Assembly (NCBI GenBank): GCA_020310875.1 | Contig: CM035413.1 | Location: forward strand, 182,224,085-182,288,084 | From: Ceratopteris richardii | Lineage: Eukaryota; Streptophyta; Polypodiopsida; Polypodiales; Pteridaceae | Length of the DNA stretch: 64,000 nucleotides | Reading direction: 5' to 3' | Part shown: in pieces, positions 51,960-63,045 of the stretch | Layout: each line of letters begins with the position of its first letter | Numbering within the stretch: the stretch's first letter is position 1 | Notes under the pieces: model-generated | Database searches by the model: none | Told to the model about the DNA's origin: nothing | The model's input: the letters and a program-made list of their open reading frames with translations, nothing else | Position numbers and translations under genes: made by a program

Positions 51960-53012
51960 TCTAGTGCTGGTCCTAATGAGGCAACTTTTCAGCCTTTGGA
52001 GGTTTCATATGATGATGCAGATCATTCCATTTCTGATGTAGATTTACATGATGCACTTGCTGATGAGAGAGCTGATATTGAGCAGGCAAAAACTATGCCG
52101 AAATGGCTGGTGCAGACTTTGCGTGATAGCAAATTAGATGCACCTTTGTCATATCATACTCGTTCAAGCTCTCATAGTGCCTCCTTTGCATCAGATTGCT
52201 ATGCTATGGCTGCATCTAGTCTCTATGATGAGAATGAGCCTGTTTCTTTTGATGAAGCACAGAATTCAGAAAATTGGATGGCTGCTATGCAATCTGAATA
52301 TGATGCTATAATGAAGAATGGTACATGGTCTGTATGTGACTTGCCTCCTGGCAAGAAGGCCATTGGCACTAAGTGGGTATACAAGCTAAAGCGTAAACTT
52401 GATGGTACAGTTGACAGGTATAAGGCTAGGCTTGTTGCAAAGGGTTATGCACAGGAAAGAGGCATTGATTTTGATGAGATCTTTGCACCTACATGCCCTA
52501 TGACTACTGTTCGGAGCATTTGTGCACTTGCAGCCCATCATGGTTGGAATGTACATCAGTTGGACATTAAAACAGCATTTCTGAATGGTGACTTGCATGA
52601 AGAAGTGTATGTTTTTCAGCCCCGTGGCTTTGTGCAGAAAGGGCATGAAAACCAGGTGTGCAGGTTAAAGAAGGCGTTATATGGTTTAAAGCAAGCACCA
52701 CATGCTTGGTATGAGAAGATACATGCCTATCTGATTGCAAATGGTTTTGAGAACAGTCCAACTGAAAGCACCTTATATGTTAAGCATGCAAATGATGTGC
52801 TTCTGATCATTGTTGTCTATGTAGACGACATGCTGCTCACTGGTCCTATTGAGAGGCATATTGCTGATTTCAAGGCTGATTTGCATGCCTCATTTGAGAT
52901 GTCTGATTTGGGGCATTTGCATCACTATTTGGGCATTCAATTTATGCAAGTTAATGGTGGAATAGCTTTGTGTCAAACGAAATATATTGACACTGCAGCA
53001 TTTTGGCCTTGA
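51960..53012 (+). pseudogene. H linker and reverse transcriptase
   Basis: Main open frame 51996-53012 (338 codons). Linker as in E, then GIDFDEIFAPTCPMTTVR (E has DETFAPTCRM), HQLDIKTAFLNG, ALYGLKQAPHAWY, VVYVDDMLLTG and HLHHYLGIQFMQVNGG. It ends in a frameshift: five bases are missing near 52994 compared with E (KYIDTLLQRFG becomes KYIDTAAFWP). This copy shows the intact RT region that G interrupts in E. Confidence 0.9.
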
Positions 53013-53772
53013 AGACTGTAAGCCTATTGCCACTCCTATGGAGACAGGTTTACGATTGAGTCTTCATGATGCTGCAGATGCATTTGATGCTGTTCTCTAT
53101 CAGCAGGCTCTTGGATGCTTGATTTACTTATGCATTACTCGGCTAGATATTCAGTTTGCTGTCTCACAAATGAGCAGGTTTATGTATTGCCCAGGAGTCA
53201 CGCATTGGAAGGCGGTTAAGGGCATCTTTCACTACTTGAGTGGTACTCGGCTACTTGGGTTGTTTTATCCCAAGGGGGGATCACTACCGCCAGATTTGCA
53301 TGCTTTTTCTGACTCAGATTGGGCTGGTTGCTATGACACTCGCTGTGTCCACCAGTGGCTTTTGCTTCATGCTTGGTAGCTCATGTATATCTTGGTTGAG
53401 CAAGAAGCAGCCTACTGTGGCCACTTCTAGTTGTGAGGCTGAGTATAGGGCAGCTTTCACAGCGACTGTTGAGTGTGTGTGTGGCTCAGAGGCCTTATGG
53501 CTGATTTGGGTGTTGGCCAGTCTTCTGCCACCACCATCTTCACTAACAGTCAGAGTGCATTGGCAGTTGCGAGGAACCCTGTGTTCCATGCTCACACTAA
53601 GCACATTGAGCTGCATTATCACTATGTCAGGGAGAGGTTCTCTGCTGGGGAGATCAGCTTGGCATATGTGCCCACGCAGGAGAACATTGCAGACCTTTTC
53701 ACGAAGGCTCTGCCTAGGGAGAAGTTTGAAGCTTTCCGCAAATCTTTGGGCTTACTTCCTTTTGTGGAGTGA
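52987..53772 (+). pseudogene. H RNase H
   Basis: Three overlapping frames (52987-53379, 53240-53959 and 53473-53772) together cover RNase H: FGLEDCKPIATPMETGLRLS, FSDSDWAGCYDTR, then after an extra base SSCEAEYRAAF, then after two more bases FTNSQSALAVA (E has FTDSQ; the catalytic Asp is Asn) and HIELHYHYVRERF to LLPFVE. Two frameshifts plus a lost catalytic Asp make it non-functional. Confidence 0.87.
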
Positions 53773-53846
53773 TTTCCACATAGCTTCGCACTTCCTTATA
53801 CATGAGTGCCAGCTGCTTGTTCACCACATCACTCCCAGGGGGGATT

Positions 53847-54078
53847 TGTTGATATATTTAGGTAGTGATGTGTGTGAACACTCTAGGACCGCCGGGGTAC
53901 TTTTTTCCCTCTTTAGGAGGTTTTTTTCCCCCGGCTTGTATATACGCCTATTGCCCTAATGGGCTACTTATCTTTGTACATTCTCTAGTAATACATTTTC
54001 AGTCTTGTGTGTTGTGCTCCAAGCTTCTTCTTCTTCCTTGTGCTGTTCGCGTGCATCCGCAGACGTCTAACTCCAACA
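53847..54078 (+). repeat. H 3' LTR
   Basis: Same family as the E LTRs, TGTTGATATATTTAGG to CTCCAACA. One TTTC addition near 53996 relative to E. Confidence 0.93.
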
Positions 54079-55047
54079 CTACATTCATCATAAGAAGAGA
54101 ATCATAATCATCACTTTTACCTTCAACTGCATAATTTCCTTGTTGTTTACCTCTTCTTGAATAGCCTCCTCTTCGATTACCACCTTGATTATTTTCATTT
54201 TGATAACAATCTTTGGCATAGTGTGCATACCTTCCACATATATAGCAATTGTTGTTATCTTCACTCCTTTGTCTTTGATTGTAGTTGTAGTAGCCTCTCG
54301 TACCTTTAGCGCTTGATCTTCCTCTTCCTCTTGTGTTGAAGAAGCCACTTGAAGTCCCTTGATCATTGCTTCTTCTTCCTCGACCTCTATTTGAACCTCT
54401 TCTACCTCTGTTTCCACCTCTTGATGATCCTACATAAAGAGCTTGTCCTTGAGATCCTTTTTTGAAGTAGAGCCATTTAGATTCATCTCCTCCGTGACCA
54501 TGAGAGCAACAAGCTGATCAAAGTCTGGTAATTCTCCTCTAACATAAACTGAAGTAATGAATGGTTTCCATCTCTCATCATCCTTGAGTCCGTTGAGAGT
54601 ATGAGCAACCAATTCGTCATCCTCCACATGAGCTTGAATTGATCCTAGTTGATCTGCAATCTCTTTAACCTTCCACAACTAATCATTGACCGATGTCCTT
54701 GTATCTTTCTTTATGTTATTAAACTCATTTTTGAGTTGGATCTTCCTTGCTCTTGTACCTGTAGCATACAACCTTTCCAATGCAAGCCAAACATCTCTAC
54801 TTGTGTATAGATCTTGTATGTGTCCTACCATTGAATCTTGAATATTTTGTGATAAAATGAATATAACCCTTTTGTCTCTTTCATTCCAAAGTCTAAACTC
54901 CCTCAATTGTTGCTGATTTGGATCCTCTGGTAATATAGGTTTGATATCCGTTCCATCAATCAAACCATACAATGCTGTGATTCTAAATTGCCATGCTTGA
55001 TAGTTGTTCTTATCAAGCTTCTCTATTTGTGCATGTTGATCGCCCAT
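54079..55047 (-). pseudogene. J Gag
   Basis: From the Met at 55045-55047: EKLDKNNYQAWQFRITALYG, then DVWLALERLYATGTRARKIQ. A TAA-type stop at 54679-54681 (open 54679-55047) is followed in the same frame by WKVKEIADQLGSIQAHVED (54430-54678), and then, after another stop, by an Arg/Gly-rich region with the knuckle CYICGRYAHYAKDC (near 54210-54250). It ends at DSLLMMN just before the protease, where H begins. The protease is missing. Confidence 0.83.
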
Positions 55048-55269
55048 TGTGTAAATACTAAACTTCCTCCTTTTGTATATGTGTGATAAGAAGAAGTATG
55101 AGATTTACCTTCGTAATAAATTTTATGCACCTTTATTTGCTTGAATGATGCTTGAGATGCTTCCTTGCTATCTCCTTCTACCTTTGTGTAGTGTCGATGA
55201 TGACCATTGCTCCAATAGCTTCAAATTCTTCATCAAGGTAATATAACCTTCTCCAAGCTTCAGTTCCTT
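55048..55269 (-). other. J 5' leader
   Basis: About 220 bp, AT-rich, no feature recognised. Confidence 0.5.
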
Positions 55270-55281
55270 GATCTCATACCA
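55270..55281 (-). promoter_or_regulatory. Primer binding site of J (degenerate)
   Basis: Coding strand TGGTATGAGATC, against TGGTATCAGAGC in the other Copia elements; one base from the 5' LTR. Two or more changes are consistent with age. Confidence 0.75.
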
Positions 55282-55282
55282 A

Positions 55283-56120
55283 TGTTGGAGTTTATTGACC
55301 TCCAAAATATAGCTGGACGTAGGTGGAACCCCCTAGGAACAAGTTGACCTTCTCGCAAACTCCACAGAATACTAGTCATGCTTGCAGAGCTTACTGTTCT
55401 CTACTGGCTTAGAATTTTTTAAAACTATTTTAACCACATTAACTAGAGACCAAGAGCTTTCCAATGAGCCAAAGAACACTCAATGTGGATAAATATACAA
55501 GGATATATGACCTCTGCAAGTTTGAGGTTTAATGGAGACCTTAAGCAGGGGGTGAACCTTAGAATACACACTACTTGCAGAGAGTACTGCTCTCAGCTCA
55601 CAAACCCAATGATTATTAAAATTGAGAGTATAAACGTAGACAGTAAGAGCTTTCCAATGAGCTATCAAACATCTAATTTGGCTATATAATGAGGGAGATA
55701 CAAGCTCTGCAATCTCTGCATACAAAATTACAGCAGTGTAGAGATACACATATGACTCTCTTGGACTTCCCACAAGATCACGACTTCTCTCCTCTTTTTA
55801 TAGCATGGGGAACTAATATAGAACCTTCCTAATACATCTAAATTCGTGGTAGATACTTGGGTGGAGGTATTACATGACTCAAGTGCTCAAATAAGCAAAG
55901 TATTGATGGACTTTGAGAACTAGCCACATCGACCTTCCACTAGGATACCAATGTAGCTCCCTTGTGACTCACTCATTTGGCTCACCATTTTCTAGAACTC
56001 ACATGGTATTTTGGCTATATTTTATGAATAATATGAGCCTTCTTGAAGTATTTGAAGACTTCCCAAAGGTATTTACATAATTTGAAACTTGTACCATACA
56101 TAAAACAAATGTTCGCAACA
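55283..56120 (-). repeat. J 5' LTR
   Basis: Partner of 40120-40957, the same length (838 bp), with many substitutions between the two. Confidence 0.93.
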
Positions 56121-56125
56121 GGAAG
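56121..56125. repeat. Target-site duplication of J (right copy)
   Basis: GGAAG; D coding continues through it (EEADAVKAEN), so this is probably the unmutated copy and GGAAC at 40115 the changed one. Confidence 0.75.
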
Positions 56126-56760
56126 CAGATGCTGTTAAAGCAGAAAACCATACTTTGCAGATGTAGCTTCAGCAGCTTCAAGCTAGGCTTGTAGAACACG
56201 ATACAGTAATTGCTCAGCGCGATGTAGCATTGGACGAATTAACCGCCAAAGATGTTTTGTTAAATGCTCCTGATGAAGAGATCGATCAGTTAAAAGAGCT
56301 AGTACGGGATAAAGAGGACGCTAGAGTGGCAATGGGAAATTTGTTGGAAGAAACGCGAATCCAGCTTGATGAAGTCGTGCAGAGAGGATAGGAGATGGCT
56401 AATTTAGCTAAGCAAACTATTGCAGAACTCCAAACCGCCACTGTTGATTTGTTTTAGGTGAACTGTGATCTTAAAGCCAAGACGAGTCTGACTATTCAAC
56501 TTCAGAAGAAGATAGCACGGATTAAGAAGGAAAGAGATGCGTATTACCAGACAATTCAATATCAAGCTCAGGAGTTGGAGAGAAGAGAAAAATACCCGGG
56601 AGTTCAGACCAACTGACTATCAAGAATTGATAATCAAATTAATGATATGAGACTGAGTCGAGATGCAGCCCTTGCCAATGACTTTTATTTGCAAGAGGCA
56701 TTTTTGCAGACCCAAACTGAATTTTTGATGAGTCAAGTAATTGCAACGAGTTCAGCTTGA
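56126..56760 (+). pseudogene. D downstream ORF, coiled-coil part
   Basis: Continues the D downstream ORF after J. Translation in the D frame is strongly heptad-like: ADAVKAENHTLQ, LQARLVEHDTVIAQRDVALD, EEIDQLKELVRDKEDARVAM and ARIKKERDAYYQTIQYQAQE. At least four stops interrupt it (near 56164, 56388, 56456 and 56614), most of them TAG where a Gln would fit. It ends near 56760. The layout (globular domain, Pro-rich linker, coiled coil) parallels the first parts of the N downstream ORF, but the C-terminal Trp/Tyr-rich domain of N is not seen. Confidence 0.6.
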
Positions 56761-57448
56761 ACTGATGCAAAGCTAGTAGAGCCGAAAACACTCAAACTGA
56801 TGTTGGATTTGCTAAAACAAAAGATTTCTAGAACCTTCAAATTAGCTAGAACCATGTATATCCAAGGCATCGTAGACGAGCCTTGATTTTGTTTGCGTTG
56901 CGAGTTCAAGTCCACCGTATGTGCCAGTGTAAGGCACTAGATTGGCATTATGTAATTTATATTTTTCTATACCGTACGTACTGAAAGGTCGTAGCGAAGT
57001 GTTGTACCCTTTTTATCAATTAATGAAAAGGCATTTCGGTGGTTCTCCGGTAGCAAGGAGACGGGATCTCCAGACTGTCTGTCTGGGCGATTTGCGGCCT
57101 GTGGAGACGCCGTAGTGTAGCATTCTTAAATTCTGAGTACTGTAACTCTTACTTTGCTAAGTTACATTCATTTGTGATTAACACAGTAATTTTATGTTAT
57201 CGATAACAAGTCTGTGCGACGATAATTATTAATTCTTGAGTTACCTACTGTGAAAAAAACTTAAACAACGTATGAACAGTAAACGTGTATAGAGAATTCG
57301 GTACTAAGTAATAACGTACTACTTACTTGATGAGTTAAATGGGAAAATAAGATACAAGGCCTCTGATTTATCAGACCCCTACCATCCCCAAGAACCCGAA
57401 AAGAACTTAAAAGTGTCTGTGATGAAAAAACGCACTTTTAACAAAACA
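56761..57448 (+). other. D 3' end: untranslated region and probable 3' LTR
   Basis: No ORF. It ends AACAAAACA, after which L resumes. Since the 5' end of D is lost there is no second LTR copy to set the LTR start; candidates beginning TGT lie near 56800 and 57001. A GC-rich stretch (57040-57120) and an AT-rich part with GTTATCGATAAC (near 57200) are visible. The exact end is ambiguous by about 5 bp because AAACA is present on both sides. Confidence 0.5.
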
Positions 57449-59951
57449 TATTACTTGGTAGTGTAGTTTCTTCACTTCACTTGAGCCTGTGCCTACAAGG
57501 AACTATCACATGTGCCAACAACTCCTCTTATCCAATCATGGGAGTTGGTAAGATCATTCTGACTACTCCCAATAGTTCCTTTATATTGTCAGATGCTTTA
57601 TTTGTGCCATGGATCAATAAAAATCTATTATCAGCTTTTGCATTAGCCAAGATCAGCTTGGTTTTGAAATTTATTGATGAAAAATGTATAGTTCATGATT
57701 TGTCAAATGGTAAAATCATTATTGTTTCTGGCATTTTATGTTGTGGGTTATATAAGCTCATAGAGTATGCAAAATTTTTTAATGATTGCGCATGTGTAAC
57801 TCAAGATTCTTAGGCTACGTTAGATGCAAAGCTTTGGCATACACACTTTGATCGTCTAAATTTTGCTAGTTTGCTATGCTTGTTGAAATCTAAAATGGTG
57901 TCCTCTTTGCCCAAACTTGAGGCACTAAGTAAACATGTCTGTGAAGGCTTTATTCTGGGCAAAATGCAGCGTTCCTCCTTCCCAAAAGATGGTTCACTTC
58001 TAGTTACTCAAAAATTGTAGCTTATTCATAGTGATGTCTGTGGACCTATGCAGACACCTTCTTTTGGGGACTACGTTTACTTCATGACTTTTATTGATGA
58101 TTTTTTCTAGGCATGCGTGGGTGTATCCACTCAAATCAGAGTCCAAGTGTTTATTTCTTCAAACAATTTTTGGTTTTGGCTGAAAATGTGTTAGCATGTA
58201 AAAGTTGCACCCTTTGTTTTGATCGAGGGGGGGAATATATGTCTTATGACTTTAATGCATTTTTTGCTGAACAAACATGGGATAAAACATCAGTGTACAG
58301 TGTCGTATACACCTCAACATAATGGATTTACTGAAAGGAAGAATAGTTCACTCATGGAGATGACAAGGTGTATGGTCAAGAGTAAGGATTTACCATCACT
58401 CCATATGAGGCTTGGCATGGTTGCAAGCCATCTATTTCTCATGTGCATGTCTTTGGTTGTCTGGCATATGCATTAGTGCTTCAACAAAAACATAGGAAAC
58501 TGGATGATAAAGTAGTGAAGTGTATTTTTGTTGGGTGCAGTTTTGAAAGAAAAGGCTATTGTCTATATCATCCATAGACAAAAAAAAAAATTGCCTATCC
58601 ATGATGTTGTTTTTGTGGAAGATGCTATTCACCCATTACTTTCATGTACCAAGGAGACATAAATTAGCTCTAAAGATATGTATAATACTTTGCTACCTCT
58701 TTTTATAGGTGGACGGTCTAGTGCTGCTCCAAATGAGGCAATTTGTCAGCCTTCATAGGTTTCATGTGATGATGGAGATCATTCCATTTCTGATGCATAG
58801 TTACATGATGCACTTGTTGATGAGAGAAACTGATATAGAGGAGGAAAAACTATGCCTAAATGGTGCATACTTTGTAAGATAGAAAAGTAGATGCACCTCT
58901 ATCATATCATACTCATTCATGCTTTCATAGTGCTTCTTTTGCATAAGCTTGCTATGCTATGGCTACCTCTAGTCTCTATAACATGAACGTGCATGTTTTC
59001 TTTGATGAAGCACAAATTCAAAAAATTGGACTGTTATGCAATCAAAACATGATGCTCTTATGAATAATGGTACATGATCTTTATGTGGCTAGCCTCCTTG
59101 CAAGAAGGCCATTGTTAGTAAGTGGGTATACAAGCTCAAGCATAAGCCTAATGGAATAGTTGATAGGTATAAAGCTAGCCTTGTTGCAAAGGGTTATGCT
59201 CAAGAAAGAGGCATTGATTTTTATGTGACCTTTGCACCTTCATGTTGAATGATTATTGTTAGTAGCATTTGTGCACTTGCACCTCATCATGGTTAGAGCA
59301 TACATCAGTTGGACATTAAACCTGCATTTTTGAATGGTGATTTTCATGAAGAAGTGTATGTTTTTTAAACCCATGGTTTCGTGGAAAAAGGGCACGAAAA
59401 CAAAGTGTGCAAGTCAAAGAAGGCATTATATGGTTTGAAGCAAGCACCACGTGCTTGGTATGAAAAGATACATGCCTACCTGATTGCACATGGTTTTGAG
59501 AACTCTCCAACTGAGAGCACCTTATATGTTAAGCATGCAAATGATGTGCTTTTGATCATTGTTGTCTATGTTCATGCCATGCTACTTAGTACTAATGAGA
59601 AGCATATTGCTGATTTTAAGGCTAAATTACATGCCTCATTTGAGATGTCAAATTTGGGGCATTTGCATCATTATTTGGGCATTCACTTTATGCAAGCTGA
59701 TGGCATAATAGCTTTGTGTCAAACAAAATATATTGACACACTATTGTAGCATTTTGGCCTTGAAAACTACACACCTATTGCCACTTCTATGGAGAAAGGT
59801 TTATGATTGGGTCTTCATGATGTTGGAGATGCATTTGATGTTTTTCTCTATCAACATGCTATTGGATGCTTGATTTACTCATGCATAACTCGATCCGATA
59901 TTCACTTTGTTGTCACAAATGAGAAAGTTTATGCATTGCCCAGGTGTCAAG
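57449..59951 (+). pseudogene. Element L: protease to RNase H, heavily degraded E-family Copia
   Basis: Aligns to E from 21100 onward. Pieces include GVGKIILTTPNSSFILSDAL (57481-57813, after the protease active site), CKSCTLCFDRGGEYMSYDF (integrase; E has LRSDRGGEY, so Ser is Phe), YTPQHNGFTERKNSSLMEM with Glu kept, and RT at 59381-59749 (ALYGLKQAPRAWY, VVYVHAMLL where E has YVDDMLL, so the catalytic Asp pair is lost). Dozens of stops, frameshifts and small deletions. M interrupts it at 59952 within the RT-RNase H connection. Confidence 0.88.
59947..59951. repeat. Probable target-site copy of M (left)
   Basis: TCAAG directly before the M LTR. The right copy is outside the window. Confidence 0.5.
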
Positions 59952-60328
59952 TGTCACGAGAACGGAGATAAGGAAGAGAGCTCACACACACACTTTCACT
60001 CTCAAGGAGAAGCACATACATAGATTGAGGCAAGGAAGAATGATCTTCTTCTTCTTTTATTACATAAAAAGGAATGTACAAGAATGACCCAAAAACAAGA
60101 ATACAACAAGTGCAATATATAAAGATCAGTACATAAGGAAAAACCTAATGTCCGCGAATGAGTGAGCTGGCAAGGAACAAATGTGCCATCACTCTTGGTA
60201 GATAAATCTAATAAAGCTCAATGAAGTATCCCTAACATATACCGGCGTGACCACTATACATGTCAGAGAAACGAAGAACTGGTACATGTCATCCTGGATC
60301 ATCACATGTTGAGCTTCATATTTCAACA
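59952..60328 (-). repeat. M 3' LTR
   Basis: TGTCACGAGAACGG to ATTTCAACA on the + strand, 377 bp; family of 6073-6449. Confidence 0.93.
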
Positions 60329-60343
60329 CTCCCTCTCAAGCTC
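60329..60343 (-). promoter_or_regulatory. Polypurine tract of M
   Basis: CTCCCTCTCAAGCTC on the + strand; one pyrimidine interruption compared with A. Confidence 0.75.
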
Positions 60344-60348
60344 AACGC

Positions 60349-60980
60349 CATATCCTGTAATCCAAGCATCTCCCGAAACTTCTTCAACTTCTCAGCTCTA
60401 AGTGCTTTGGTGAAAATATCAGCAACCTGCTCATCTGTTCTCACATAAACAAGATCAATATCACCTGTTAATGTCTTCTCTCTGATGAAGTGATAATGTA
60501 CCTCGATATGCTTTGTTATAGCATGGAAAATAGGATTCTATGCTAACTATATGCTGCTAAGATTATCGCAATAAATTATGATAGGCTTTCCCACTTCCAC
60601 ACCTAAATCTGCAAGTAGCATTTCTAGCCATGATGCTTCACATGCTGCCATTGCAACACCTCTATACTCAGCCTCTGTAATCAACAAAGCAACAGTGGGT
60701 TGCTTCTTGCTGCTCCATGTAACAACTGCACTCCCAAGTGAGAATAGAAAACCACTAGTAGATCTTCTATATGGAATGCTACCAGCCCAATCTGCATCGG
60801 TGTATCCATAAACCTACAAATCTACACTAGCCTCATAAAACAATGCATAATCCAAATTAGCACTCACATAACGTAGAGTGCGACTCAGAGCATCCAAATG
60901 TGGCTCCTAGGAACCTGCATAAACTAACTTTCAAGTCCAACAGTATAACTTAGATCAAGCCTTGTAATTGTGAGATATAT
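60349..60980 (-). pseudogene. M RNase H
   Basis: Matches A RNase H: the coding strand shows a degraded YTDADWAGS region, SSKKQPTVAL with LITEAEYRG-type sequence, and DQVADIFTKAL-like sequence near 60420-60440, where A has a stop. Several stops and a frameshift near 60905 break it. Only fragments stay open. About 100 bp before the RT part are deleted. Confidence 0.8.
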
Positions 60981-61870
60981 CTAATGGCATAGAAATTGGC
61001 TTACAATCAGCCATACCATACTTTTGCAACATATTCAAGGCATATTGCCTTTGCAAGATCCATATACCTGTTTCTGTATGTATAAACTCAATGCCCAAGA
61101 AATAGTGTAGCACACCAAGATCTTTCATGTTAAATTGCTGCATAAGAAGTTGCTTTACCTCTTTGATGTTTCCTTCATTATCACCGCCTACAATTAGGTC
61201 ATCAACATAAATAGCCACAATAGTGATGCCATCATCAGCCTTCCTTGCATATAGTGAGTGATTTGCATCACACATAGAAAACCCAATGTTGTTTAAGTAA
61301 TCAAAAATCCTTGCATGCCATGCATGAGGGGCTTGCTTCAGCCCATACAAAGCCTTTTGCAACCTGCAAACATATTCTGGATGCTTTGAATATTCATATC
61401 CTTGTGGCTGGTTCATATATACTTCTTCCTATAACTCACCATGTAGGAAAGCATTCTTCACATCCATCTGATGCAAAGTCCATCCTTTTGCTATAGCTAA
61501 TGCAACAAGTATTCTGATAGTAGACATTTTAGCTACAATGATGAATTTTTCCTCATAATCAATGCCATATGTATGTGCATATCCTTTAGCTACCAATCAT
61601 GCTTTATACCTGCTTATGCTACCATCAGCATTATGCTTTACCTTGTAAACCCATTTTTAGCCTATGGGTTTCTTTCCTTGCGACAATGGAACCAACTTCC
61701 ATGTATCATTTACATAAAGTGCAGCCATCTCCTCATCCATATCTTTTTCCCAATCTACAATTCCAATTGCATCTTGAAAGCAAGAAGGTTCAGCATCTTG
61801 TATTACCTTTCTCATGTAGGCACAATGCCGAGCCATATAACTGTCATACGTCAATTGTTGCATTGAATTT
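60981..61870 (-). pseudogene. M reverse transcriptase
   Basis: Open 60955-61416 with ALYGLKQAPHAWH, YVDDLIVGGDNEGNIKEV (YVDD) and MKDLGVLHYFLGIEF. The upstream part in the same region has MDVKNAFLHG (near 61460) and QDAIGIVDWEKDMDEEMAAL. The TGA at 61597-61599 lies at the same codon as the TGA of A (7799-7801). Codons that are TAG in A at 7340 and TAA at 8000 are CAG and CAA here. Confidence 0.83.
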
Positions 61871-62272
61871 TGCATCTCCTTGTATCATCTGCATGTGCCC
61901 TTCTTACTCCTCGAGTCTTCACAGAAGGCAATCCAAGTTCCTCATCAAGACTCTTTTCTAAACCGCTTGACTCTCCATCAATGTCTTCAAAACTTGCACA
62001 TGTTTTTATGACCTGTAGAGAGCTTTTCTTTACTTTTCTTAGATGTATTTGATGAATTTGCTGGACTAAAATTTCCACGCAATCTTCCACTCCATGGATT
62101 TGAGTTGGAACTGTTGCTTGGTGATGCATCCGATCCACACAAAACTTGAGATTCTGCACTTGATTTTTCTGCATTTTCTTTTTCATTTGGTTCAAGATTT
62201 AGTCCTTCTTTGGCATCTACATAGAAGCTTGACATTTCATCAAATAGCACATCTCTGCTCACCTTTACCTGC
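61871..62272 (-). pseudogene. M integrase to RT linker
   Basis: VSRDVLFDEMSSFYVDAKEG, then LNLEPNEKENAEKSSAESQV and SLDEELGLPSVKTRGVRRAH, the Ser/Asn/Glu-rich linker seen in A. It starts at the 330-bp deletion (near 62272), so the integrase end with the FIGY motif is missing. Frameshifted near 62000. Confidence 0.78.
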
Positions 62273-63030
62273 AACGCCATTCTGATGTGGTGTGTACCTG
62301 CATGAAAACTGATGTCGAATTCAATGACTTTTAAGAAAGTTGTTGAACTCATTTGACATGTATTCACCTTCTCCATCAGACCTTAATGTTTGAATATAAT
62401 TCCTATCTTCTTTTCCACCATAGCTTTAAAATTCTAGAAGTGAGTGAACACCTCACTCTTCTACATGAAATATACCCACACTTTCCATCTATGGTCATCA
62501 ATGAAAGTAACATAAAACCTATAACCGCCCATAGATGTGGTCTTTGCTGGACCCCAAACATGTGTATGTACTACTTTTAGTACATTCTCACTAACATGCT
62601 TGTCATGTGGAAATGATGCTCTTGATTGTTTACAAAATTGACATGTTGCACATACCTTTTGCATTTCTACAACTTTGAAATTTGGTAGTCCATGGACAAT
62701 CTCCTTTGACTGCATCAATTTGAGCCTTTGCAAGTTTGCATGTCCAATCGGTTTGTGCCACATCTTTATATCTGCAATAACTCCTACACCTTTTGCAAAC
62801 ATGGCTGCATTCATTTCAGGAACTTTCACATTTAAGGTGAACATCCTATCCACTTTGTTTCCTTTGGAAACCAATCGTCCATCCTGCTTGTACTCTTCTG
62901 TATATAATCCATCAGCATTGAACCTAATTTGTAATCCTTGGTCAACCATTTGTCCAATAGAAACTAGATTCTTTGTTATATTTGGAACATGTAGCACATC
63001 AGCAAGATGTTTTACCTTTCCATCCTCCAT
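62273..63030 (-). pseudogene. M integrase
   Basis: Open 62461-63030: KVKHLADVLHVPNITKNLVS, WHKPIGHANLQRL (A has WHKRIGH), CATCQFCKQSRAS, VVHTHVWGP (A has HTDVWGP, so the first catalytic Asp is His) and FIDDHRWKVWVYF. The remaining part to 62273 is frameshifted, with LRSDGEGEYMSNEF-like sequence. Not functional. Confidence 0.83.
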
Positions 63031-63045
63031 TGATAGTTCTATGTT

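Larger units (their letters stand above)
51554..54078 (+). mobile_element. Element H: 5'-truncated E-family Copia with 3' LTR
   Basis: Aligns to E from 28232 (integrase, GFTS/LPHSFWLEA) to the end of the 3' LTR, without the F and G insertions. This shows F and G entered E and not the family ancestor. The left end is fused to K at 51553. The right flank CTACA (54079-54083) would be its target duplication; the left copy is lost. It is decayed: TAG at 51957-51959, a 5-bp deletion near 52994, and small insertions near 53341 and 53480. Confidence 0.9.
40120..56120 (-). mobile_element. Element J: Ty1/Copia retrotransposon, gutted, carrying K and H
   Basis: LTRs of 838 bp at both ends, imperfect TSD GGAAC/GGAAG, coding strand minus. 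Remaining J sequence: RNase H and RT (40967-42343), integrase C-terminus (to 42708) and Gag (54079-55047). Protease and most of integrase are absent; in their place lie Gypsy K and Copia fragment H, both plus strand. The LTRs differ at many positions (several percent), making J older than A, E, F and G. Confidence 0.9.
17945..57448 (+). mobile_element. Element D: Ty3/Gypsy retrotransposon, 5'-truncated, interrupted by E and J
   Basis: D is split over 17945-19410 (RT/RNase H), 37198-40119 (integrase and first part of the downstream ORF) and 56126-57448 (coiled coil, 3' end). The order RT, RNase H, integrase defines Gypsy. The 5' LTR, gag and protease are missing: L Gag sequence is joined directly to the start of RT. 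The 3' end lies at about 57443-57448, where L resumes. It carries a downstream ORF with a globular domain and coiled coil, the same layout as N, but the sequences are too different for the same family. Confidence 0.8.
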
